Shown here piece after piece: positions 18,927 to 26,316 of a DNA stretch of 64,000 bases. The position numbers and the translations under genes were made by a program. The notes beneath the pieces are model-generated. The model made no database searches, was not told the DNA's origin, and was given only the letters and a program-made list of their open reading frames with translations. The DNA is from Streptomyces sp. NRRL B-3428 (GTDB lineage: Bacteria > Actinomycetota > Actinomycetes > Streptomycetales > Streptomycetaceae), in assembly GCA_000721375.1 (NCBI GenBank), contig JOGW01000011.1, positions 186,001-250,000 of the forward strand, read 5' to 3'. Each line of letters begins with the position of its first letter. Position 1 is the first letter of the stretch.

Positions 18927-19060
18927 CGTGAGTCCCCCTGAACGATCTGTCTGTACTTGCACCCCTGCGGTGGCAGTCGTCGGCGTGTGCGGTGCCGACG
19001 TTGCATTCGACCATCAGTGCGGCTTTCGGGGCAACACGGGGTCACATTGCGGGAATGCGC

Positions 19061-19118
19061 AGGTGGGGCGGGGGTGGGGGTTAGTGGCACGACTGGGGGT
19101 TAGTGGTGGGGTCGGGGT
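19061..19118 (+). repeat. G-rich tract with duplicated GGGGTTAGTGG, potential G-quadruplex
   Basis: Four or more runs of 4-5 G lie on the plus strand (19064-19067, 19069-19073, 19075-19079, 19094-19098 and later), with the 11-mer GGGGTTAGTGG present twice. It sits in the 249-bp gap between the YceI gene's start and the acetyltransferase gene's end, which otherwise shows nothing. Confidence 0.6.
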
Positions 19119-19175
19119 GAATTGACCGTTCCGGTTGAGGGAGGGGCGGGTCGCGGGTCGCCGAGGACCTGGCGG

Positions 19176-19985
19176 TCACTTGGCCGTGGGGTCATCCGGG
19201 AGCCTGTCCAGGTGCATGCCGAAGTGGTCGCGGTACGCCGCCAAGACCTCGGCGTCGGTGGCCAGTTCGCTCGTGCGGCGGTCGCCTTCCTCCGTGATCG
19301 TGAGCTTGCGGCCGCTGAGCGTGGTGCGACCCCGTGCGGTACGGAGCGAGCAGACGAGGGAGCGGGTGAAGTGCGAGTCCGGCGAGGTGCGGTGGTACCA
19401 GGCGCCGGTGGTGAAGTCGCGCAGCGCCCGCGGCCTCAGGTCGATCACGAACTGCGGCTTGCCGTCGCCCAGCAGGTCGAGATCACCTGCCGTGGCCTCC
19501 TGGATCCGGAACGTACCGTCCGGATCCACCTGCTCCCCCCGCTCGCCGAAAGCCAGCGGATACAGACTGTGCGCACCGAAGCCCACGTCGGCCAGCCACT
19601 CACCGCCGCCCACGTCCCGCACGCGCAGGGTGAGGTGGTCGTACGGGATGCCGGGGCGCCCTTCCCCGTCGTACACCCGTGCCTGCAGCAGCGTCACGTC
19701 GAAGCCGAGTGCGACGAGCAACGTGGCGAAGGCACCGTTGAGTTCGTAGCAGAAGCCGCCGCGCCGGGCGTCGACGATCTTCGCGACCAGGGCCTTGGGT
19801 TCAAGGCGGATCTCCTCGTCCAGGTGGATCGACAGGTTCTCGAAGGGCACGCTGCGCAGATGCCGCTCCTGCAGCGTCCGCAGCGCCGCACCGTCCGCGC
19901 GCTCCGGGCGCTCGGCACCGATGCGCCGCAGGTAGTCCTCGATCCGGTCGTCGTCGAGCTGCTGTTTGAGGTCATCCAGGGTCAT
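19176..19985 (-). CDS. nat: Arylamine N-acetyltransferase
   Basis: 269 residues, the typical NAT length. The catalytic triad is visible: Cys79 in RRGGFCYELN, His117 in PYDHLTLRV and Asp133 in WLADVGFG. The enzyme transfers acetyl (or propionyl, or malonyl in antibiotic clusters) from acyl-CoA to arylamines and hydrazines in the cytoplasm; relatives also close amide bonds in ansamycins. No ansamycin genes are nearby, so a detoxification or housekeeping role is more likely. The ATG at 19985 is the natural family start. The gene lies just downstream of comEC on the same strand, 83 bp apart. Confidence 0.92.
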   Translation of the reverse strand: MTLDDLKQQLDDDRIEDYLRRIGAERPERADGAALRTLQERHLRSVPFENLSIHLDEEIRLEPKALVAKIVDARRGGFCYELNGAFATLLVALGFDVTLLQARVYDGEGRPGIPYDHLTLRVRDVGGGEWLADVGFGAHSLYPLAFGERGEQVDPDGTFRIQEATAGDLDLLGDGKPQFVIDLRPRALRDFTTGAWYHRTSPDSHFTRSLVCSLRTARGRTTLSGRKLTITEEGDRRTSELATDAEVLAAYRDHFGMHLDRLPDDPTAK

Positions 19986-20068
19986 GGCCTCAGTCTCGCG
20001 CGAAGCGACGGCCCCGGGATCGGTCTCAGGCCTGTGGCAGGGGAGTTCGCGGGCCTAGGTCGCAGGAC

Positions 20069-22885
20069 CTACGGCGGCACTTGGGGAGGTGGGTGCGTCC
20101 GAGGACGCACACCGGCCCGAGGGGTGGCCGGGCCGGTGCCGCCTCCGGTGACCGCGCCCAGCGTGCGGCCGCTGCCCGTGACGGCCACGGCGCCGTCGAG
20201 GTCGGTGCGCAGGACTGTCGTTCCGAAGGAGCGCAGGGACTCGATGACCACGGGCGACGGATGCCCGTAACCGTTGTCGCGGCCCACCGGGATCAGTGCC
20301 AGGCGAGGGCTGACGCGCCGTAGGAAGGCGACGTCCTGGTAGGGCGAACCGTGGTGGGGGACCTTGAGGACATCCACCCGCGGCAGTGCGGGGAGAGACC
20401 TCAGCAGAGCTCGCTGGGCCGGCGGTTCCAGGTCTCCGGGGAGCAGGAACGTCAGGCCCGCCGTACGCACCAGCAGGGTGACGCTGGCGTCATTGGGCTC
20501 CCCGGCCGCCCGGGCGTACGAGCCGTCGGCCGGTGGCCACAGAACCTGCCAGCCGACCCGACCCGCCCTGCGGCGTTCACCCGCGGACGCGGGGAGCAGC
20601 GGCACGTCGTACGCCTTCGCCACCTCACGTACGAACTCGGCCTGCTCGGGCGGCTCCTGGAGCCCCGTCACCTGGATCGCTCCGACACTGCGCCCCTTGA
20701 GCACACCGCGGAGCCCCGCCACGTGGTCCGCGTGGAAATGGCTGAGCAGGACGAGCGGGACACGGGTCACGCCGAGGCCGTGCAGACAACTGTCGACGAG
20801 CCGCGGATCCGGTCCGGCATCCACGACCACGGCCGTACCCGGCCCCGTGGCGAGGACGGACGCATCGCCCTGGCCGACATCGCACAGCACGTAACGCCAG
20901 TCGGGTGGCGGCCATCCGGTCAGTACGCGGGTGAGCGGAGCCGGCCGCAGGACGGCGAGCACCAGGAGCAAGGCGCAGGCGATCAGCGCGAGCGGGTGCC
21001 GTATGGCGCGCCTGACGGGTGGCAACAGGGCGAGCAGTACGGCCGTGAGAAGCAGTGCGGCAAGGAGCAGGCCTCCGCCCCAGCCGTCGGGCCAGTCGGC
21101 CTGCGCGCCAGGGAAATCGGCTCCGGTCCGGGCCACGGACGCCACCCAGCCGGTGGGCCAACCGGCGCACCAGGCAAGGCTCTTGGCCACGGGCATCGCC
21201 AAGGGAGCCAGGGCGAGCGTGGCGAAGCCGAGGACGGTGGCAGGGGCGACGGCGAGCTCGGCCAGAAGGTTGCAGGGCACCGCGACCAGGCTGACACGCG
21301 CGGAGATCACGACGACCACGGGCGCGCAGACCGCCTGCGCCGCGGCCGCGGCCGCGAGCGCCTCCGCGAGACGGGGCGGCACGCGTCGGCGTTGCAGCGC
21401 GGCGCTCCACTTGGGTGCGATGACCAGGAGGGCCGCGGTGGCGAGCACGGAGAGCAGGAATCCGTAGCTGTGGGACAGCCAGGGGTCGTGGAGAAGGAGC
21501 AGCAGAGCGGCCGCGGCGAGTGCGGGGATGAGGGAGCGGCGGCGTCCCGTGGCGATGGCCAGCAGGGCGATCGCACCGCAGGCGGCCGCGCGCAGCACGC
21601 TCGGGTCAGGGCGGCAGACGAGGACGAAGGCCAGGGTCAGCACGCCGCCGAGCACCGCCGTCGTGCGCAGCGACAGGCCCAGACGCGGTGCCAGGCCCCG
21701 GCGTTCGGCGCGCATCGCGAGGCCGGGCGGGCCGATGAGCAGGACGAGGACGATGGTGAGGTTGCTGCCTGAGACAGCCAGGAGGTGAGTGAGGTCGGTG
21801 GCCTTGAAGGCGTCTTCGAGGTCGGGTGTCACACGGGTGGTGTCGCCGACGACGAGGCCGGGGAGCAGGGCACGGGCGTCGGCCGGCAGGTGATCGGTGG
21901 CCGCGCGCAGTCCGGCCCGCAGCTCGCCCGCGGTGCGCTGGAGTGCCGTGGGACCCCCGACGATCCGGGGCTGCTGCTTGCCGGGTACGCGCAGAACGGC
22001 TGCGATGCGGTCGGCCCCGCCCGGCATGGGCGGCGCCAGAGGGGCACTCAGTTGGAGGCGGGTGGAGGGGAGGAGGCTCAACCAGGGCGATGTGATGGGC
22101 GGTTGGGCGGTGGGCTGCGCGCTCTGTGCAGTGCCGCCGCCCTCCTTGGAGCGGACCGGGCCCCAAGCCCCCTCGCCCCCGGTCCGGTTCGGCCGGACGA
22201 CGACCAGGACCGGAGTGCGAGTCTCGACGACCCCGGAGTCGGCGGTGGTGACGCGGTTCACCTCGGCGTCGAAGACGATGCTCGCGGGCGCCTGACGGTC
22301 TCCGCGCACACGTGGCCTGGAGATACGCGGATCCGACGTCAGGGTCAACTCGGCGGTGACCGTGGCATAGGAGCCGGCCAGGGCGGGGATCGGCCCCTGG
22401 TACAGATCGGCCGAGTGCAGCCCGCCGGACAACGCCGCACCGGCTGCGCACAGGAGTGCGGCGCCGGCCGCCAGTCGCACGGGGGTACGAGGGCGGCGAG
22501 CACCCTCAGCACACGGCACCCTCGCCGCACTCGCCTCCCCCGCACCCAGATGCCTCGTCCGCCGTCGCGATCGCCCCCTCAACTCCCACCCCAGCAACCC
22601 GAGGCCGAGCAGCAGACAGCAACTCACCGCCGGCCAGATGTGCCCCAAGGGCCGTCCGACCGCCAGCGCCGCGGCAGCCCAGGCCGCGAGCACAGGGGGA
22701 ACGAGGCGAAGGTCGACCGGGCCTTCCTGACGCGGGTGGGAAGCACCGAGCCGGTGACCCGACGCGGCGTGCACGACCGAGCGCGGCAGCGAGCGTTCCC
22801 CTGGGCCGCCCGGTGTCGCAACTGAGCGACCCAGCACGGGAGTTACGGGCAAACCCGCGGTGACACCATCGCCCTCGGGCCTCAC
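20069..22885 (-). CDS. comEC: ComEC/Rec2-family DNA-uptake channel protein
   Basis: 938 residues starting at GTG 22885, where GTGA overlaps the comEA stop (translational coupling). The N-terminal third has several membrane spans and an OB-like DUF4131 region. The central competence domain (HLLAVSGSNLTIVLVLLIGPPG, LRAAACGAIALLAIATGRRRS) forms the transmembrane channel. The C-terminal domain is a metallo-beta-lactamase fold with SHFHADH near residue 716 and VLKVPHHGS, as in Bacillus ComEC, where it is a nuclease degrading the non-transported strand. ComEC carries single-stranded DNA into the cytoplasm in transformable bacteria. Natural competence is not an established trait of Streptomyces, so the role here is open. 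Confidence 0.93.
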   Translation of the reverse strand: MRPEGDGVTAGLPVTPVLGRSVATPGGPGERSLPRSVVHAASGHRLGASHPRQEGPVDLRLVPPVLAAWAAAALAVGRPLGHIWPAVSCCLLLGLGLLGWELRGRSRRRTRHLGAGEASAARVPCAEGARRPRTPVRLAAGAALLCAAGAALSGGLHSADLYQGPIPALAGSYATVTAELTLTSDPRISRPRVRGDRQAPASIVFDAEVNRVTTADSGVVETRTPVLVVVRPNRTGGEGAWGPVRSKEGGGTAQSAQPTAQPPITSPWLSLLPSTRLQLSAPLAPPMPGGADRIAAVLRVPGKQQPRIVGGPTALQRTAGELRAGLRAATDHLPADARALLPGLVVGDTTRVTPDLEDAFKATDLTHLLAVSGSNLTIVLVLLIGPPGLAMRAERRGLAPRLGLSLRTTAVLGGVLTLAFVLVCRPDPSVLRAAACGAIALLAIATGRRRSLIPALAAAALLLLLHDPWLSHSYGFLLSVLATAALLVIAPKWSAALQRRRVPPRLAEALAAAAAAQAVCAPVVVVISARVSLVAVPCNLLAELAVAPATVLGFATLALAPLAMPVAKSLAWCAGWPTGWVASVARTGADFPGAQADWPDGWGGGLLLAALLLTAVLLALLPPVRRAIRHPLALIACALLLVLAVLRPAPLTRVLTGWPPPDWRYVLCDVGQGDASVLATGPGTAVVVDAGPDPRLVDSCLHGLGVTRVPLVLLSHFHADHVAGLRGVLKGRSVGAIQVTGLQEPPEQAEFVREVAKAYDVPLLPASAGERRRAGRVGWQVLWPPADGSYARAAGEPNDASVTLLVRTAGLTFLLPGDLEPPAQRALLRSLPALPRVDVLKVPHHGSPYQDVAFLRRVSPRLALIPVGRDNGYGHPSPVVIESLRSFGTTVLRTDLDGAVAVTGSGRTLGAVTGGGTGPATPRAGVRPRTHPPPQVPP

Positions 22886-24222
22886 AGCCGCACCGCATCA
22901 CTCAAGTCGGCGAATCGCCGGTCACCGATGCCGTTCACCTCGCGGAGCTCGTCCACCGAGCGGAAGCCTCCGTGCTCGGTGCGGTAGTCGATGATGTGCT
23001 GCGCCAGAACGGGCCCTACGCCGGGCAGGGTGTCCAGCTGTTCCACGGTCGCGGAATTGAGGCTCACCGGACCGCCGCCCGCAGCCGCGACCCCGCTCGC
23101 CCCCGCACCCACCCCCTGCGCCGCGGGCGGACCGCCCACCACGACCTGCTCGCCGTCGATCAGCACCCGGGCCCGGTTGAGACCCGACAGATCCGTGCCC
23201 GCCTTGGCGCCGCCCGCGGCGCGCAGGGCGTCGGCGACCCTGGAGCCGATCGGCAGCCGGTGCACTCCCGGTTCACGCACCCGGCCACCGATGTCCACAA
23301 CGACCATGTCTGCGGCGCCACTTGACGCGCCTCCGGCACGGACTCCCCCGCCCCGCCCGCCCACGACGGCCTCCGAGCCGACGGATGCGGGCGGAGCCGC
23401 GCTGACGACATCGGGAGCGCTCACCGACCGGGGCTGCCCCAGCCAGAAGTGCTGTACGGCCAGTGCCGCACCGATCGCGAGAAGCACGGCGAGCACGACC
23501 ACGTTGCGCCGCTCAAGACCGCAGCGCGACTGCACCCAGAGCGGCAGCCGCTCACGCAGCGCAAGCTGCCACCTCCCGACCGAAGCAGCCGGCTCGGCCC
23601 GCTCAGCCGAAGCAGCCCGCTCAGCCCGCCCGGCCGAAGCAGCCCGCCCAGCCGAAGCGGCCGAAGCCGCCCCGACAGCCCCCTCGCCCGCGGACGAAGA
23701 CGACCCCCGTACGCCTTCGTCCGCAGCCGTCCCCCGGCGGCGTACCACCGCGGCCCTGGAAACGCTCCGCACCTCACGCGTGCGACCCGCGACGACCTCC
23801 GCCGCGTCCTCGTCAACCGCCCAGCGCGGCGCGGCGGCACCGCCCCGCCCGGACAGCGCGGGCAGCGCGGGCCCGTCGTGCCGAGGCAGAGCGAAAGCGG
23901 AGTCCGGCGCGGGCACCCGAGGCTCCTCGAAGAGCTGCTCCGCCCGCCGCCTCAACAGCTCGGCTTCCCGCTGCCTGCGCCGCCGCCGGCGCCGTACGCG
24001 GCGATGCGTGACCCGACCGTCGGAACCGGCACCACGCCCCGGACCGCTGGTCGAAGCCGGCCCCAGGACCGAAGGAGCCGACGGAGCCGACGAGACCGAA
24101 GCAACCGACGAGGCCGACGGAGCCGAAGAAACCGAAGCAACCGAAGCAACCGAAGCAACCGACGAGACCGAAGGGCCCGACGAGGCGGAAAGAGGCAACG
24201 AGCTGCGCGAAGTGGAAGACAT
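22882..24222 (-). CDS. comEA: ComEA-family DNA-binding protein with repeat-rich N-terminus
   Basis: 446 residues, much longer than Bacillus ComEA (~200). Residues 1-55 are low-complexity Ser/Ala/Val repeats, followed by an Arg-rich stretch (RRVRRRRRRRQR). A long linker leads to one membrane span (VVVLAVLLAIGAALAVQHFW, ~232-251). An external SLBB/soluble-ligand-binding-like domain (GGRVREPGVHRLPIGSRVADAL) and the C-terminal double helix-hairpin-helix (LNSATVEQLDTLPGVGPVLA, VNGIGDRRFADL) bind DNA without sequence specificity. It is coupled to comEC by a 4-nt overlap. The 5' start is uncertain because no clear ribosome-binding site precedes ATG 24222. Confidence 0.9.
   Translation of the reverse strand: MSSTSRSSLPLSASSGPSVSSVASVASVASVSSAPSASSVASVSSAPSAPSVLGPASTSGPGRGAGSDGRVTHRRVRRRRRRRQREAELLRRRAEQLFEEPRVPAPDSAFALPRHDGPALPALSGRGGAAAPRWAVDEDAAEVVAGRTREVRSVSRAAVVRRRGTAADEGVRGSSSSAGEGAVGAASAASAGRAASAGRAERAASAERAEPAASVGRWQLALRERLPLWVQSRCGLERRNVVVLAVLLAIGAALAVQHFWLGQPRSVSAPDVVSAAPPASVGSEAVVGGRGGGVRAGGASSGAADMVVVDIGGRVREPGVHRLPIGSRVADALRAAGGAKAGTDLSGLNRARVLIDGEQVVVGGPPAAQGVGAGASGVAAAGGGPVSLNSATVEQLDTLPGVGPVLAQHIIDYRTEHGGFRSVDELREVNGIGDRRFADLSDAVRL
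24071..24180 (-). repeat. 9-bp microsatellite-like repeats in comEA
   Basis: On the plus strand GAAGCAACC and GACGAGACC/GGAGCCGAC variants repeat at 9-bp spacing. They code the Ser/Val/Ala/Pro-rich first 55 residues of the ComEA protein. Confidence 0.75.
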
Positions 24223-24337
24223 GCCGAAGACGGTAGGCAGCCCCGCCCCACCCAGTGGATCTTGCTCAATTCCTGGGGATTACTCGCCAGTTGTGGATAA
24301 CCGCCTCACCCCTGCGAGTGAGCACCCCCAAGCAACC

Positions 24338-25183
24338 TCACCGAGCCGAAACGACAACCCCCAACAACCCGGGCCCGGTATGCGCCCCGATCACCGCCCC
24401 GACCTCGCTGACGTGCAGCTCCCCGAGCCCGGGCACCCGCGCCTTGAGCCGCTCCGCCAGCGCCGCGGCCCGCTCGGGCGCCGCCAGATGATGCACCGCG
24501 ACGTCCACCCGCGCCGTCCCCGCACGCTCCGCGGCGATCTCTTCGAGCCGTGCGATCGCCTTGGACGCGGTCCGCACCTTCTCCAGCAACTCGATCCGCC
24601 CGCCGTCCAGTTGCAGCAGCGGCTTCACCGCGAGCGCCGAGCCGAGCAGCGCCTGCGCGGCGCCGATCCGGCCGCCACGGCGCAGATAGTCGAGGGTGTC
24701 CACATAGAAGTACGCGGCCGTCGACGCGGCCCGCTTCTCCGCGGCCGCCACCGCCTCATCCACCGTGCCGCCCGCCTCGGCCGTCTCCGCGGCCGACAGC
24801 GCGCAGAAGCCGAGGGCCATCGCGACCATCCCGGTGTCCACGACGCGCACCGGAACCGGAGCGTCCTTCGCGGCGACCACGGCCGCGTCATACGTACCGG
24901 AGAACTCCGAGGACAGGTGGAGCGAGACGATCCCCGTCGCACCCGACTCGGCGACCTTGCGATAGGTCTGCGCGAAGGTCTCGGGGCTCGGGCGCGAGGT
25001 CGTCACCGGGCGGCGCTTCTGCAGCGCCTGGGCCAGGGAGCGGGCGGAGATCTCGGTGCCCTCTTCCAGCGCCTGATCACCGAGGACCACGGTCAGCGGG
25101 ACGGAGGTGATGCCATGCCGTTGAATCGCCGGCTGCGGCAGGTAGGCCGTTGAATCCGTGACGATCGCGACATGGCGGGACAT
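24338..25183 (-). CDS. DegV-family fatty-acid-binding protein
   Basis: 281 residues, full DegV length, beginning MSRHVAIVTDSTAYLPQ with the diagnostic TDST near residue 9. RPVTTSRPSPETF contains the TSxPS motif, followed by SSEFSGTYDAAVVAAK. DegV/FakB proteins hold a fatty acid in a buried tunnel. In Firmicutes they present it to the kinase FakA, though no FakA-like gene is visible here. It lies upstream of comEA on the same strand, 115 bp away, so it may head that transcript. The start is clear, as the ATG is the first in frame and matches the family N-terminus. Confidence 0.9.
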   Translation of the reverse strand: MSRHVAIVTDSTAYLPQPAIQRHGITSVPLTVVLGDQALEEGTEISARSLAQALQKRRPVTTSRPSPETFAQTYRKVAESGATGIVSLHLSSEFSGTYDAAVVAAKDAPVPVRVVDTGMVAMALGFCALSAAETAEAGGTVDEAVAAAEKRAASTAAYFYVDTLDYLRRGGRIGAAQALLGSALAVKPLLQLDGGRIELLEKVRTASKAIARLEEIAAERAGTARVDVAVHHLAAPERAAALAERLKARVPGLGELHVSEVGAVIGAHTGPGLLGVVVSAR

Positions 25184-25292
25184 GAGCTGGAGATTACCCG
25201 CAGGGGCGGGAGGGCGGCAGCCCGGCCCTCACCGTACAGGCGCCCGACCGGAGCTCGACCCGTGCCCGACCGTCACTCGAGCCGCAAACCAC

Positions 25293-26153
25293 TCAGCCCG
25301 TGCCCTCCGGCCGGGCCTCCTTCTGCCAGGGATACGTGACCTGCGGAGCCGGCGGCTCAATGGCCTGCGGCCCTCCGTCGTCCACCCGGGTATCGCCCGC
25401 GCCCGCGTGGTCCGGCCAGGTCTGCTCGGACGGCGCGGCAGGTCCATCGATCAGCGTCGGCTCGGGCCAGGAACGCGGCGCAGGCGTGGGTGTGGCCGAC
25501 GGAGTGAAGCCCGCCGCAGGAGTAGCGGGAGTGGGCGCAGGAGTCGCAGTGGGCATCGAGGCGGCCTGCGGAGGCACGGAACCCCCGGATCGCTCCCCCG
25601 CCGGCTCCTCCCGGGTCCAGTGCCGCAGCGCCCCCGCCTCCACGTCGATCTGCGTCCGCAGCGCCTCGAAGTCGTCGTCGGCGAACTTCCGCGCCCGGTC
25701 CTGCGCCGCGAACCGCATCGAGTCGGCGGCCTGCGTGATCCGGTCCGTACGCTCCCTCAACTCCGGCAGCTGAGCGCTCAGGCGGCTCTTGTCCGGCTCG
25801 CGCTCGAGGCGCTTGAGGTCGGCGTCCAGCTCCCAGCCATGGACACTGAGCCGCTCGAAGAGCCCCACCGACTCCTTGATCGAGGCATCCTCGGCGGCCG
25901 CCGCCGCCAGCGCGTCCTGGGTGGCGCGCATCGACGTGCGCAGCTTCAGACGCAGCTGCGCCAGCTCACCCGCCGGGCCGAGCTGCGTGAACGTCCGCGC
26001 CTTGAGCGTGGAGTCCTCGACATGCCGGCGCGCCTGCGTGATCGTGCGGTCCACGCCGCGCTTGGCGGCCTTGACGACCTTGACCGTCACAAACACCCCC
26101 AGCGCCACGAACAGCACGAAGAGCACCGCCAGTACGGCGAGTAGTTCACCCAT
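25293..26153 (-). CDS. Membrane-anchored coiled-coil protein with Pro/Thr-rich tail, unknown function
   Basis: 286 residues. An N-terminal membrane span (LLAVLAVLFVLFVALGVFVTV, residues 4-24) is followed by basic residues, placing the rest in the cytoplasm. Residues ~40-185 are charged and helical (LRLKLRTSMRATQDAL, LERLSVHGWELDADLKRLERE type heptads), and the last ~90 are disordered (AGFTPSATPTPAPRSW). I do not recognise a named family. The general shape resembles cytoplasmic scaffold proteins found near competence and division genes in streptomycetes, but that is only a resemblance. It sits downstream of leuS behind a terminator and has its own start at ATG 26153. Confidence 0.75.
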   Translation of the reverse strand: MGELLAVLAVLFVLFVALGVFVTVKVVKAAKRGVDRTITQARRHVEDSTLKARTFTQLGPAGELAQLRLKLRTSMRATQDALAAAAAEDASIKESVGLFERLSVHGWELDADLKRLEREPDKSRLSAQLPELRERTDRITQAADSMRFAAQDRARKFADDDFEALRTQIDVEAGALRHWTREEPAGERSGGSVPPQAASMPTATPAPTPATPAAGFTPSATPTPAPRSWPEPTLIDGPAAPSEQTWPDHAGAGDTRVDDGGPQAIEPPAPQVTYPWQKEARPEGTG

Positions 26154-26213
26154 GAGGGGCTCCTAAGCGGGGGTCGGCACAACCGGATGAGGCTCCTTCC
26201 ACCGTAAACGCCC

Positions 26214-26255
26214 AAGGGCAGGCCGAGGGTTCCTCAGAACCCCCAACCTGCCCTT
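26214..26255 (-). terminator. leuS terminator
   Basis: A long stem with arms AAGGGCAGG (26214-26222) and CCTGCCCTT (26247-26255) plus a nested GGGTTC/GAACCC stem, ~60 nt past the leuS stop. It lies before the coiled-coil gene. Confidence 0.82.
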
Positions 26256-26316
26256 AGGGGATATCCCTAAAGCGGTCAGACCGCCAGAAAGAAGACGCCT
26301 GCCAGAAGGAAGCGAC

